NCBI GenBank assembly: GCA_023052935.1
Contig: CM041292.1
Location: forward strand, 77,075,669 to 77,139,668
DNA from: Piezodorus guildinii
Taxonomy: Eukaryota; Arthropoda; Insecta; Hemiptera; Pentatomidae
DNA length: 64,000 bases
Direction of reading: 5' to 3'
Both the position numbers and the translations under genes were made by a program. Under the pieces are notes generated by a model that did no database searches, was not told the origin of the DNA, and was given only the letters and a program-made list of their open reading frames with translations. Positions 32,968-45,459 of the stretch are shown here, in pieces (positions within the stretch are counted from its first letter, which is position 1; every line of letters starts with the position of its first letter).

Positions 32968-33812
32968 TTCTTTTTCCACTTTTAATTACCTATAGATGAA
33001 ATATATAGTAAAGGATAGTATTGTGATACCGAAAATTTTCAAATTCGAGTCCAAATGACCAAGCCGTGTTAAAAGGTGTGTGTGTATATTTGGTAAGTCT
33101 AGCTCTTAAAGGATAATTTGTATATTAACTAAACTGTATATAAATTAAAATTTTATATTTAAAAATCGTATATTTTGAGATGTTACAACAACATTTTAAT
33201 CGGAGTATTGCAGAGCCACTTAATAACATCCATTTGGCACCTTTTTAAGATTTTCTAAAAAACACCTCTAACGATTTTGATTAAACTCGCTACATTGATG
33301 AAAAATTTATTGGGCTTTAATATCATGGAGGTTTAAGTCTGATCAAAATAGTCTGACAGGGTTTAAATGCCGAATTTCTTCTTCTGAAGTACCTTTAATT
33401 TTGTAGATCTGAAAAAAACTAATCTTATCACTAAGAAGCAGCATTGGCAAAAAAGCGGCTAAATATACAAGTTGAAGGAATTCGATATCCAACTATATGA
33501 GAAAACACACAAAAAAAATTTTTTTCCGAAAATAAGATTAGTAATATAGATTTATAATGGTATTGGTAAACTTCTAGAAAGGTACAGATTTTAGAAAAAA
33601 TTGTTATCATATAAACAAAGTTTTAGAATAGAGCATAGACTTAAGTGATTATTTTACAATAAAATTTTATATTTTTATATTTAATCCAACATATGTTTCT
33701 AGCAAAACTGAATATAATTCTTCTTTTCAACTCTAACTTTATTTAACAGTTCTTAATTTGATTTTTAGAATCCAAGTAAAAATCTTGCATTGTCCGACCA
33801 GATTTTTTTATA
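32968..33812 (+). mobile_element. family X, copy D
   Basis: Diverged copy. The 5' end is 'tttttccacttttaattacc', then 'gtaaaggatagtattgtgat', a short (GT)n near 33076, 'gattaaactcgctacattga', 'tgggctttaatatcatgg', 'tctgacagggtttaaatgcc', and the 3' end 'attgtccgaccagattttt'. Confidence 0.75.
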
Positions 33813-36619
33813 AGAATATTCAAAAACGTTGTAGTCAGCATTCTGATCAAATGCCATTGTTTTGAGGGGAGTAGAAAAAATCGATGAATCGTTTGCAATG
33901 TCTATATAGGTAACTATAAATATATTAAGTTTGCACAACCATATTGAAAGAAATTACAGCAACCTTAGTCATTTAAGCGTACAATGAGAAGATCCACACT
34001 TTCTGAAACCTTTTAATTTCCTACCTAGCTTCAAGACCTAAATATCAGCATGAATAAAACAGTAAAATTCAGTCACACACATTCACTGTTTTTTTTTTTT
34101 TTTAATTTCTTTTAACACTCCCAACGATGATCTCGATGAATGATCCTTGATCTCGGGAGAAATTTGTCAAGTGTTCTTAAATTGTTGAATAAGGAAACAA
34201 CTTCAAATCCTCATCCTCCGCTCTTTCCGAACAATGGTTGAGAACGGATTCTAAATGGATCTTTCAAAACAATTAATCAAGTTTTAACTTATTTCATTAA
34301 TATCCTACATAGTGTTAATTATAGGATTATAAAAACTTATTTTTTATAAAAACCACGACTCAAACATGTGGGTCTTGTGTGAACCACTCTGAATCACTGC
34401 CCTCCTTGATTTGGGTACAAACGTTAGATTATATGATACAAAAAAGAACATCGACTGAATCCCTGATGATTCTTCCTATATAACGACATTACTAAACACA
34501 TTAGTGTTTTCATTATGATGAATTTATTTGCTGGAATATGTATTTAATGTAGCTGAAGCACCGTACCAACCCTTAAACAGAATCATAATATTATTCAGCA
34601 ATACAAGGAGTTACCTCCTGCGAACCGTTTCACCAAATCGCACGTGCCATAAGGTAGTACAGAGTTACCCCTTAAATTTGCATGTGGGGCGTGCCTGCGA
34701 AATACTATTTATCAATACCACGCGACCCAAATTAGCATCCCAGCCAATTTACATGAAGAAATTATCATAATGTTAATGGGGCAGGCGAAGTCCCAATATG
34801 TGCAGCAGGTGGATCCATTGACTCTTTGTCGAACCTGAATCGCTAGGGCTAAGCGTATTATGCACAACTAACCATAAGTATTCACGACCCTTTCCATACT
34901 GCTTACATTAGAATACACCACGAGCCAGCAGTCTACCGATATCCCAGCAGTGTTCGTCTCCATTACCACTGGTTAGCATCACAACCCTGACTTCATATGG
35001 TAATCACAGTCATACACACTATTGATTTCACTCGCTCACTTCTGCAGGTATTTTCGAACCCATCTTCTGTTATATATTAACATAATCTGTAGTCGCTATT
35101 CTTGATAAGTATGTGTGGTGACCATGCATAAGTTACACGACAGCGATAGTACCTTAAAAGGATCAACATGTATTATCAAAAGTACAAAATACCGTACTTA
35201 TTCAAACAAATAATAATTAAGTTTTGTTTAAATTTTAGAGTAAATAAGAGTGGAATTATTCATACATAAACAGTAGGAAAATTAATTACAGACGATGAGT
35301 CATAAATCAAAAATTCTTCCCCCCGTTAATTTAAAAGCTGACAAATAATCAAATTTTATCGGCACTTCCCATATTTATTTATTAACTGCCAATTATAAAT
35401 GAACTAAGGTGAATAAATCAATACATATGAGCATATTCCCTAAACCCGGAAGAAACATATAGATATATAGTTAAATACTTGTGTTACTTATGTTTATATA
35501 TTATTTTAATAATATGTTTCAACTATGAAGTACTATTATAGTCTTCGCCTGATTTCAATACCTTAGACTATTATACGTTATACTCAACTATCGGCATTTT
35601 GTGTAAAAAAGAGCTGCCTCTATGGGTTTTTATTGTTTAGAGGTGGAAGTATTTATACAAGAGTTTAATTGAAATTCTTTATTATTATTCATTATGTATT
35701 CCCAAAATTCTCATATTGCTTTAAAAATGGCTCAAAGGAAGTTGTAATTCTGCTTATGAGATCTTGAAGAAGGGTTAGGAGAAGCCTGTGGGAACCTCCG
35801 AACATCCTATAGGGGAGACAATGCTGACAATTTGCAGGGAAGGGTAGTCACATCCCTTTGTGAGAACGGGAACATCATAAAAAAGTTATGATGCTGAGTA
35901 TGTCATGGCAATCCAGGTCCGATTGTGCCACTAGGCTACGCCTTGCTTCGTTGTTACCGAGGGTCCCAACATAATAAGCCTAATTTGGGACAACCTCCTC
36001 TTCCCAGTTTACATTCTGTTTTTTCTTGGGATGTTTTCTGTCGTGTACCAAGTGACATCCAACGGCTCCAACGAGTTCTATGGGAAGTACATCCCCTTGT
36101 ATGATAGATCATGAGCGAAACCGTACCGAGCGTTAGCAATCGTTGACAGTGCAAAGAATAGAGCTAAATACAGTTGTTGCAAAAAAAATAATAATAAATA
36201 AAAATTGAAATATTCCCAAATTTTTAAAAAAAAAATCAACTACGTTCCTACCTTACGTAGGATTTTGCAAAATCGGTATACCCTGCGTTTTTGATTAAGC
36301 TAAATTGAAAGTTTCTTTCAGACTATTTTTTTACTTTGTTCTTAGGATCGTCATGTCAACACTGCTGTTTTTTTATAAGACATCATAGTAAATTGTCACA
36401 TAGATACGCATATATTCTTCCGTAATCTCTTTTTATGGAAATCGATCGAAAATGTTAATTTAGCATGTATAAATATCATGTTGTTTTAGGTATAGTAAAT
36501 ATTTCCGGGCGTATAACTGCTGTAACCAAACATCGATTCATGAACTCTTATGGTAGTATTTAATTTGTTGAACAAGAGTAGTTTTAAATATTACGTAAAA
36601 GGAGAGTAAAACACTATTT
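33813..36619. other. spacer, mostly unrecognised; two less AT-rich stretches
   Basis: 34560-35000 and 35740-36160 are less AT-rich and not repeated in the window. The 80-codon plus frame at 34528-34770 and the 66-codon minus frame at 35954-36154 match no family I recognise. Nothing further can be supported. Confidence 0.35.
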
Positions 36620-36945
36620 TATAATGTTATTACACAGTTTTGTGCCATCTCCTTCTCCATGGAAGACATCATTACGAAGTGATCGCCGCGAGGAAACTGC
36701 TTTGTCGAGGCTTCGCATCGGACACGGCAGACTCAAGCATGTGCCTCTTATCCTCGGCAACCCGAACCAATATGTGACTTGTGTAGAGTGCCTCTCTTTA
36801 TAAAACATATAATTGAGTACTGCCCCAAATTCCATGTACTAATGGATAAATTCGATCTAACAAGATCGCTGAGTGAACAATTAGTTCACTACTGAGGTTC
36901 ATTAAAGAATGTCATCTGCTCCAGGAACTATAAGGAAAAAAAAAA
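36620..36945 (+). pseudogene. LINE ORF2 C-terminal fragment (I/R1-like, RNase H end plus CCHC knuckle)
   Basis: The frame reads SDRREETALSRLRIGHGRLK (about 36680-36740), then after a one-base frameshift near 36757 continues PEPICDLCRVPLFIKHIIEY and CPKFHVLMDKFDL, stopping at 36893-36895. The 'RReE..LsRLRIGH.rLtH' block followed by a C-x2-C-x7-H-x4-C knuckle is characteristic of the C-terminus of LINEs related to the I clade, downstream of RNase H. An A-rich tail follows at 36928-36945. It is 5'-truncated and the only copy in the window. Confidence 0.8.
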
Positions 36946-37985
36946 GAGGGAAAATAAAAATTGGAATAAATTAATTTTTAAAACAACAGATAAAAAATTG
37001 TGTGTTTTATCATTTTCAACTTGTTAGAAAAAATCTGTTCATATAAATATGTTCGGCGCTAATAACCAAGAGGTTGAGCACCTATTACAATTCCCTAACC
37101 CACTTTTGTGTTAGGTATCAACATAGAACTATTGCATAAGGAGGAAACAGAACTTAAACAAACTTCAAACAGTTGATTCAGGAATGTTTTATGTAATCAG
37201 AAATCCTTTGTCTTAAAATAAAGGAAAAACTATTTGTAAGGAAATTTTGTTTATGGTATTACTTCTGTTGTCAAGTTGTTTCTTTAATACAATTTAAATA
37301 ACATAAGATTTAGAGGGTAAGAGTAAGTAAGAAGGTATATTAGGTTTATTATTTAATCTGAATATCTTAATGTTTGTGTAAAAGTATGGAGACTTTAAAA
37401 AAATTTTAGCAATTTGATATTGTTTTTTTTTTTTAATTCGTCCGAATAAAAATTACTTTTTTATATTTTAGCTATCCAAGGGTTATCATGGAGGACCTTG
37501 GTCGTTGCAACGTTGATGATGTCTTACCCTAGATTCTTGTGGACATAAGAATTCGTTATTGTGTGAGCTCCTAACATATTCAAATGAGAACAGGTACAAC
37601 GTACAATGGCCGGGCTCGCGCTGCTCTAGGAAGTGGTTCGCTCTGGAATCCCGGAAGGGGCACCTGTCCCCCTGTTCCCAGGGCCCCCCTCGATGAAAAT
37701 ATCGAAGCGCTAGCTGCCTGCCAATCTTGATTAGGACACAAAGGGAACGTCCTCCTATATCGGCATTCTTATTCATAGCTCCCTCCAGCCAGATCTAGGA
37801 GGGGCTCTTATTAAACAATTAAACTGGAGCGAACCGGGGCGGTACCTGATGCGGACATTGCACGGTCCGAAACGCAGGTAATAATTCCATCATTACCCTG
37901 TTCCAGGCTACGATTTTTTTTCGACCCGTGTAACGACTCGTCTTAAACGTATCTGACTAACGTTTGAATAATCGTTATTACCTTA
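36946..37985. other. spacer with GC-rich island 37480-37930
   Basis: The island (gggctcgcgctgctctagg, acctgtccccctgttccc, gaaccggggcggtacctg) is one of the most GC-rich stretches in the window. A 96-codon minus frame lies over it (37486-37776) but I recognise no family. It could be a regulatory element or an unrecognised exon. Confidence 0.35.
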
Positions 37986-37996
37986 TCCTCTTCTTT

Positions 37997-38285
37997 GTTT
38001 GTTTGTTTATTTATTTAACGTCACTTTATGCTACTATGGCTAATCAGACGATGCTACAGTCGGAGTCCTAAATTTTGCTTATCCAGGTTTTATTAGGATA
38101 GGGATCTTTAATGAGTACCTGACATCGCACAGGCTCGGTACTACCTTTTAACGTCCCCTCCGAAGGACGGCGTAACTAAGGATTTTTTACTCCCATTAAA
38201 AAATCCTAGGACCACCTGCGGGTTTGAACCCGTGACCTTTAGCATGGGAGACTGTTACGCTAGCCACCCAGCTACAAGTGATTCC
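37997..38285 (-). mobile_element. SINE-1, complete copy with 11-bp target duplication
   Basis: tcctcttcttt at 37986-37996 and 38286-38296 are identical. On the minus strand the element runs from its tRNA-like head (agctgggtggctagcgtaac, box B gggttcaaacccgcagg) through the body to a (AAAC/AAAT)n tail. About 289 bp. Together with 50943-51212 it defines the family. Confidence 0.93.
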
Positions 38286-38344
38286 TCCTCTTCTTTAGTA
38301 ATTGAATTATACTTTTAAGAAATAAATTGGTTTAGTATCTTAAG

Positions 38345-39098
38345 CTAAAAAATCAGGTGCGGGCAACACACGACTTTCACTTACCTCTGTTTTTAAAATC
38401 TATTAAAGAATTTTCAAGTACAGTAAGCGATAAAAATGAGTGAAACCATTACAGAATTAATTAAATGGAATTTCTACAGAAACATGTGTTTTATTAAAAA
38501 ATCTATTATATTATTATCTAAAATATTCAGTTAGTTTTGTCGGCTTTTCATAACTCTCTATTAACTTTTAAAAGTAGTGTATAAGATAATATTTTTCTAA
38601 AATCTTGAGCTTTCAAACGGTATATCATCAATATATCAACGGTAATATACATGTACTGTTCTTACGTTCAAAAACAAAAAATTGCTCTAACAAAATATTT
38701 TTTCAGTTTTCTCCTTTAGTCATATTGTTACCATTGCTAAAAAAACAGGTATATATATATAAATTGAACGAATTCGATATCCAACTAAAGGAGAAAATAG
38801 AAAAAATATTTTTTTATGCAATTTTTGTGTTTTTGTATTTAAAAACAGTAATATAGAGGTCTAATATACCGTTGGAAAGCTGAAGATTTAAAAAAAAATA
38901 TTATCTCATACAGAATCTTGTGAAAGTTAATGGATAGTTATAAATAGCCGATAAACTAACTGATTATTTTAGATAATATTATAATAGAATATTTAATAAA
39001 ACACCCGTTCCTATTAAAATCCAACGTATATAATTCTTTAACAATATATTTTCGTTTCTAAATTTGCTTAAAAATTCTTAAATAGATACAAATAACGA
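38345..39098. mobile_element. inverted pair of family X 3' halves
   Basis: 38345-38722 is X in minus orientation, from its 3' end (aggtgcgggcaacacacgac) to 'gttttctcctttagt'. 38723-39098 is X in plus orientation, from 'ttgttaccattg' through 'gatatccaactaaaggag' towards the 3' end. The arms of about 330 bp would form a long hairpin around a spacer of about 65 bp. The outer 3' end of the right arm is missing. Confidence 0.8.
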
Positions 39099-39555
39099 AG
39101 GAAAATAAAAATTTAAAACATATCGATAATGCACGGACGAGTTTGCTCGGACCACTTCCATACATTTCGTGTACCAACTTTCCTACGGACGTTACACGAG
39201 AATAGTTAGCTTCAATATCTAGATTTTTATTTTATGCCTTTTTTGCTTTCTAGGTGCTGCCTACTTGAAGGGCCAAAGTTCGTCTGGTGAAGGGCAAATT
39301 AGTTAAGATGAAGGACAACTGGCTTTTTAATAAACTATAGTGAAAGTTTGAGTAAAACTCCAAGGATCAGCTACATAATACTTGGTTGGTCCAAGATGGC
39401 TGCTTTAGATTATGCATCGTTTTTAGAATAAGACCAGTCACGTCAATTTTCCATTAGACGTCAAATTACCATTTTGACATCAAATTTTTTCACAATTAAA
39501 TTTAGACAAAGCACTGATACTATAGTGCCAATTATCAACGTAAAAAACAAGATAT
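39099..39555. other. spacer, nothing recognised
   Basis: Contains short loosely repeated blocks (gaagggccaaagttcgtctg, gaagggcaaattagttaaga), otherwise unremarkable. Confidence 0.4.
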
Positions 39556-40325
39556 AAAAATCTAGTGCGCGCAACACACGAATTTCACTTACTGCCGTTG
39601 TTAACATAAATTTAAGAATTTTTATATAAAGTAAATGTTGAAAAAAAGTCGTGGAATTACAAGATTAAATAATCATATTATATCATTATCTACAACTGTC
39701 ATTTTAATTCCATTACTACTTTTTATATAAGATAAATTTATTTCTAAAATCTTTAGCTTTCCAATATTATATTACCATTCTTATCTTCTAAAAGCAATTT
39801 TACTTTAAAAAAATAGTTTTGCTGCTTTCTCTTTAAGTTGTTTATCTAATTCGTCCTACTTGTATATTTATTCTTTTTTTTATCAGTGTTGACATAATGA
39901 TATGGTTAATTTTTCTGAATTTACTATACTTAAGGTATTTTCGAGGAAGAGAATTTAAAATCTTGGCATTTAAGCCCTGTCAGACTATTTCAATCAGAAT
40001 TAAACCAACATAATCAAAGCCCATCAAAGTTAACATCAAGAATTTAACCAAACTCGTTAGAGCCGTTTTTATAAAATCGTAAAAAGATGCAAAATACAAG
40101 CTATAAATTTTCTCTTTATTTTATTGAAAAAGTGGCTGTGACATCTCATAGATATGCTTTTTTTAAATATGTACTTTCAGTTTTATACTACTTATCGTTT
40201 TCGTGCTTCACTGACTTCACACACACAGACCTTTTAGCGGGATTTGGTCATTTCTGTTTCAAATTCGAATTCGAAAATTTTAACTATCCCTTAATATATA
40301 TTTTGAGTAAGGATAAAAGGGATTA
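39556..40325 (-). mobile_element. family X, copy F
   Basis: Minus strand, from the 3' end (aaatctagtgcgcgcaacac, acgaatttcacttactgccg) to near the 5' end (ttgagtaaggataaaaggg). The order of internal blocks is as in copy C. Confidence 0.75.
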
Positions 40326-40984
40326 AAAATTCATTTGATCAGACCAATGTTTTAATGTTCAGCGGTTAAATTCCCTGATGTGGTTTATAATTAACTAGCT
40401 ATAAACCACGGGTACGCAAGCAAATATTTCTATTAAAGTATAATTTATGTATCAAGTTTATGATTTAATTAACCATAATAAATATAACTTCGTTATCAGT
40501 CACCCAGTTAGTAATTCAACTATTTCTCATAAAACGAAAAAAGTCCTTACGAGCTTAGGGTCTTTTTTACATTAAGGTTGTTAGTTACTTTTTATCACAA
40601 AATGATTACTTTAAAGGTAATCATCACTCTTCTCTTTTAAAAAAAACAAACAAACCATACGACACCAACAAACTCTATTAAGAAAGTTATTTCCTGTGTA
40701 TATAATGGATAAAGAGGTGAATTTTTTTAATTTAATTTTGTTTTTTAATATAGAAGAAAATGTCTAACATTTTTTTAAGATAAAGGTGTCTTACCTGAAT
40801 TTAAAAAGTGAGATAATGGACTTAAATCAAAATAAATGTTTCATTAAAGTGTATTCTTCTTTAACTAATCATATGTCAATTAAAGCGATTACTTATCCAT
40901 ATGGTTGTATATCATCGTAACACCTAACCAACATAAATGCTTATCCTATGGGTGAATCCTTTCATCTCAACTAGCTGCGTTTGT
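40326..40984. other. spacer, nothing recognised
   Basis: AT-rich, no supported feature. Confidence 0.45.
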
Positions 40985-43178
40985 GTGTTTTATTTTTACT
41001 ATCACTTACTATATATGGTAAGGGAAAGTATTGCGATGGTGAAAATTTTCAAATTCCGGTTTTCAGCGGAAATACACATTTTAGGGTCACCTGAGTCCAA
41101 ATAACTAAGCCCCGCAAAAACGTGTGTGTGTGTGGTAACTCCCGGGCGGAAACGGTAAGTCCTATGAAACTGAAATTTCATATTTAAGACAAATACCCAC
41201 CCGAGACGTTACAAAACCTTTTTCATCAAAATGAACTTACCAGAAGAGGCACTTTATACCATGTAATTTCCACCTTTTTTCGATTTTCTCAAAAACGGTT
41301 CCGACGATTTTGATTAAACTCGCTATATCGATGTAAAATTTAATGGGCTTTAATATTATTTAGGTTTCATTCGGATAAAAATTGTCTGACAAGGCTTAAA
41401 TGCCGATTTTTTTAAATTTTCTTCCCCTAAAGTACCTTTAATTTTATTGATTTTACAAAATAAACTATATTATCCTGTTACCACTGATGAAAAACAGGTA
41501 AATATATAAATTGAATTTTATTCGATAACCAAATAAACGAAAAAAACTGAAAAAATATATTTTTAATGCAATTTTTTGTTTTTGAGCATAAGAGCAGTAA
41601 TATACATGTATGATATACCGTTGGAAAGTTATAGATTTTATAAAAAATATTATTTCATACTTAAGCTTTTAAAAGTTAATAGAGTGTGATGAAAAGAAGA
41701 TAAAGCTAACTGATTATTTTAGATAACAATATATAGCTTTTTTCAGTCAAATTCATAATTTTTTCAGTCAAATTCATAATTTTTTCAATCAAATTCATAA
41801 TTTTTTCAGTCAAATTCATAATTTTTTCAGTCAAATTCATAATTTTTTCAGTCAATTTCATAATTTCTTGTACCCATTTTATAAAGTTAATTTAATGAGG
41901 TTTTGCTACCAAAAACTTAACATTTTTATTAAATCTCGTTGTTGTTTATCCATTTATCGTCACTTTATGTTACTGTGCTTAATCCGACGGTGCAGCGGGA
42001 GTCCTAAGTTTTGCCTACCCGAGTTTACTTAAGAGTAATCCTGGGTAGGCAAAACTTAGGGACCTTTTACGATTTCCACTTATTAAATCTTTTAAGAGAC
42101 ATCTGTGGTGCACAAATATAGGAGGATCTGCTGGTTTTAGACTTGCGACCTTACGCATAGAAGGCTGTTATGCTAGTCACTACTCCACAGGTGACCCTAA
42201 ATGCATTCAACAAGATGTTTGAATCTGCCGGGTTTAAACACGTGACTTTGGACATATTAATCTTTAACTCCTTGCTGAACACATCCAGGGTCACCTGTGG
42301 AGTAGTGGCTATCATAACAGCCTCTTTTAAAGGACGAAATAACCAAGGACTTTTACTCCCTAAAAGGAAATATAGGGCCATATGCTGGTTTTGAACTTTC
42401 GACCTTAAGCATAGAGAGCTGTTATGCTAGCCACTACTCCACAGGTATGCATTTTATGCATTCAAAAAGGTGTTAAGGATTAATATGTCTAAGGTCACGG
42501 GTTCAAACCCGGCAGATTCAAACACTTTGTTGAATGCATCGAGGGTCACCTGTGGTGCAGTGGCTAGCATAACATCCTTATATCCACTAGATCACTAGTT
42601 CATACCTATCAGATGGCCCTATATTTGCTTTTAGGGAGTAAAAATCCTTGGTTATTTCGTCCTTTAAAAGAGGCTGTTATGCTAGCCACTACTTCACAGG
42701 TGACCCTGGATGTATTCAGCAAGGAGTTAATGATTAACTCTTAAGTAAACCTACGCAAAACTTAGGACTCCTACTGCACCGTCGGATTAAGCACAGTAAC
42801 ATAAAGTGACGTTAAATGGATAAACAACAACGAGATTTAATAAAAATGTTAAGTTCTTGGTAGCAAAACCTCATTAAATTAACTTTATAAAATGGGTAAA
42901 AGAAATTATGAAATTGACTGAAAAAATTATGAATTTGACTGAAAAAATTATGAATTTGACTGAAAAAATTATGAATTTGACTGAAAAAATAATGAATTTG
43001 ACTGAAAAAAGCTATAATAGATTTTTTAATAAAACACATGTTTCTATATGAATTCAATTTAATTAATTCGTTAATAGTTTCACGTATTTTTATCTCTAAC
43101 TGTATTTGAAAATTTTTTCATAGATTTTAAAAATGGAGTTAAGTGAAAGTCGTGTGTTGCCCGCACCAGACTTTTTTA
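40985..43178 (+). mobile_element. family X, copy G, interrupted by FB1 copy 2
   Basis: The 5' part is 40985-41733 (tttttactatcacttact, gggaaagtattgcgatggtg, (GT)n at 41125). After the FB1 insertion it resumes at 43015 (tataatagattttttaataa) and ends gtcgtgtgttgcccgcacca near 43178. The uninterrupted equivalent 'ataatataatagatttttta' appears in copy C. Confidence 0.85.
41734..43014. mobile_element. FB1 composite foldback element, copy 2
   Basis: A 1,281-bp element with the same TAGCTTTTTTCAG ends and TA duplication (41732-41733 and 43015-43016) as copy 1. The arms have six (41738-41868) and five (42905-43005) units of the 21-bp minisatellite. The core holds SINE-1-like 3' regions at both sides (41950-42060 minus, 42740-42830 plus) and several tRNA-like heads. 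Examples are cctgtggagtagtggctatc near 42294, acgggttcaaacccggcag near 42496, and ctggttttgaactttcgacc near 42383. The order of core units differs from copy 1, so the core has been rearranged. Confidence 0.75.
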
Positions 43179-43209
43179 TAATTTAAAAATGTACTCTATT
43201 ATGTTCTGA

Positions 43210-43345
43210 AAACAAATGTTGGAAAATCTAATGTGATGGATTTTTTTTTTCTTTGTTTCCTATGGTTTTTATCAGAAAAAATCAAATGTATCTCTTGATG
43301 TGCACTTACAGAAAAATAAGGGCTACCAAATTAAGGTACAGAAAA
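43210..43345 (+). repeat. family V repeat, copy 2
   Basis: Blocks 'ggaaaatctaatgtgatgga', 'atcagaaaaaatcaaatgta', 'gcacttacagaaaaataagg' and 'gctacca' match 27935-28075. Confidence 0.5.
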
Positions 43346-43524
43346 ATAAGTATAGTGTTTTAGATTAAGTCACCAAGTATAATAGATGTAATTCCACCGA
43401 AACTCGTTTATTATTAAACTAAGAGAAAGATAAAATAATAAAAACAACAATCTTGTATCGTCAACACACAACTTACAAGAGATGTGATATAGTTATGATT
43501 GAAAATACAGAAAAAAACCTGGTG

Positions 43525-44412
43525 TGGGCAACACACGACATTCATTTACCTCCGTTTTAAAATCGATTAAAGAATTTTGAAATACAGTTAGAGATAAAAA
43601 TTAGAGAAACCATTAAAGAATTGACTAAATTGAATTTCTATTGAAACATGTGTTTTATTAAAAAATCTATTATATAATTATCTAAAATAATCGGTTAGAT
43701 TTATCGGCTTTTCATCACTCTTTATTAACTTTTATAAGCTTGTGTATCAGATAATATTTTTTCTAAAATCTTTAGCTTCCAACGGTAAATTATACATGTA
43801 TATTACTGTTCTCATGTTCAAAAACAAAAATTGCATTAAAAAATATTTTTGGCATTTTCTCTTTTAGTTGGATATTGAATTTGATCAACTTACATATATA
43901 CCTGTTTTTTATCAATGGTAACAAGCTAATATTGTTACTTTTATAGAATCTAAAAAATTAAAGGTGCTTTAGAGGAACAAAATTTAAAATATCGGCATTC
44001 AAGCCACGTCAGACTATTTCAATAAGAATGAAACCTACATGATGTTAAAACCCTTTAAATTTTACATTATAGCGAGTTTAATCAAAATCGTTAGCGCCAT
44101 TTTTGAGAAAATCGTAAAAATGTGCAAAATGCATGGTATACAGTGGCTCATTTGGTTAGCTGAATTTGATGAAAAAGTTTTTGTAACATCTCGGGCGTAT
44201 AGTTGTCTTAAATATGAAATTTCAGTTCATAGGACTTTTCGTTTACGCGCGTGTGTTACCACACACACACACTTTTTTGCGGCACTTGGTTATTTGGACT
44301 CAGGACACCCTAAAATGCTTATTTCAGTTGAAACCTGGAATTCGAAAATTTTCACGATTGCAATACTTTTCCTTACTATATATTTCATATATATCGATTA
44401 GTGAAAGTAAGA
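43525..44412 (-). mobile_element. family X, copy H
   Basis: Minus strand, complete: 3' end aacctggtgtgggcaacaca (43527), 5' end gattagtgaaagtaag (44397-44412). Overlapping open frames at its 5' end (120 and 77 codons) resemble frames in copies B, C and J only because the DNA is shared. They show no recognised domain. Confidence 0.85.
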
Positions 44413-44451
44413 TGCAAGGTGTTCCGCTATCACGAAATTTTATTTGAATAA

Positions 44452-44965
44452 AAATCTAAATAAAAGAAAGGGAAATAATAAGGGAGTCTATTATGAACGC
44501 TTTTGGTTTATTATTTTCAGTTATGAACCTTTGTAATAGACCAAAAAATAAACAAAATCCCTCCCCTCCTCCCTAAAAATTTATGGGCTTACGTTATGAT
44601 ACGTAGAACCCGAATATAGAATTAAAAAAAAAAAATTATTGTTTCCTAATTCATAAATAAATAAATACCGAATTTCGCTCCCAGTGATATTTTATAGAGA
44701 ATCCAATTTCTATCCCTCCTCCTCCCACCAAAAAAAAAAAAAAGAAAAAAAAAGGAATCATTGAAATTGGTTTAGAACTAGCAGAGATATAGAGTTTTGA
44801 AATTAGCAGTGGTGATATGCCACTTTCTTTTAAATTTTCAATTTTTAATGATTGCCTATAAACAGCTATAAAAACATTTATATCCTAATATAGTTATTTT
44901 TAAAATAATACACCATTGTGTAAAAATTTGCAGCGTTTTTTTTCAATTGATGATTTATCAATTTT
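44452..44965 (-). repeat. family Y repeat, minus copy
   Basis: Minus strand carries both halves in the right order. The plus-strand landmarks are 'atgataggtagaacccg'-type 'gatacgtagaacccgaatat' (44599), then 'ggaatcattgaaattggttt', 'agaactagcagagatataga', 'gcagtggtgatatgcc' and 'gattgcctataaacagctat'. Confidence 0.65.
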
Positions 44966-45459
44966 GATTAAGATTGTGCTTCATTAAATTTTTTGAATCA
45001 TTACTAAGAAGATGAAACACTCTTTATGATAACACCTCCTGTAAATCACAAACTAGCAACTGCAACCGTAGAAAAAAAAGAAAGAAAGAAAAGGGGGCTG
45101 ATACCGTTTCACTGAGGCTATTAACAGTTGCAGGTTAGCAATATTCACCGTGTAATAAATAGTTGTAGAAGAATAGAGGCTCTTCGAAGCATGAAGTCAT
45201 AAATTTGTTGATCCATTTTGCCCTGATGTGTGAAGAGGGTAGGGTAGGACACCCCACTCCCTACCAATGAGCCTTTAACTGGCTAACTCTTCTCCCAAAC
45301 CCATCTCTAGTAATAGCGTATAAATACGTTCCGGCAGAAGTCAGCCATTTGACTGATTTATATTTGATTTAGTTTTGTCGAAGCATTGAAGTTACCAAAA
45401 ACAGAATGAAGAACCCTGACGAGAAATTGTAATATGATGGATTTCAAAAATTATTGTAT
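44966..45459. other. spacer with possible core promoter at 45319
   Basis: The sequence from 45180 to 45420 is less AT-rich and unique in the window. The only supportable element in it is the TATA/TCAG pair given separately. Confidence 0.35.
45319..45346 (+). promoter_or_regulatory. possible TATA box plus initiator
   Basis: TATAAATA (45319-45326) is followed by TCAG (45341-45344), the arthropod initiator core, with the A 24 bp from the first T of the TATA box, slightly closer than usual. The next ATG (45406) opens only eight codons before TAA, so no gene is established downstream. Family X starts at 45460. Confidence 0.25.

Noticed and set aside
34528..35100. Mitochondrial or rRNA-derived insertion, suggested by its different base composition
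   Set aside because: I could not align it to conserved rRNA or mitochondrial gene motifs. No support beyond composition.
44039..44447. Conserved protein shared between X copies (frames at 26.6, 30.3, 44.1 and 48.9 kb)
   Set aside because: The frames are short, broken at different points and run through the (GT)n. The similarity is at DNA level, with no sign of selection for a protein.
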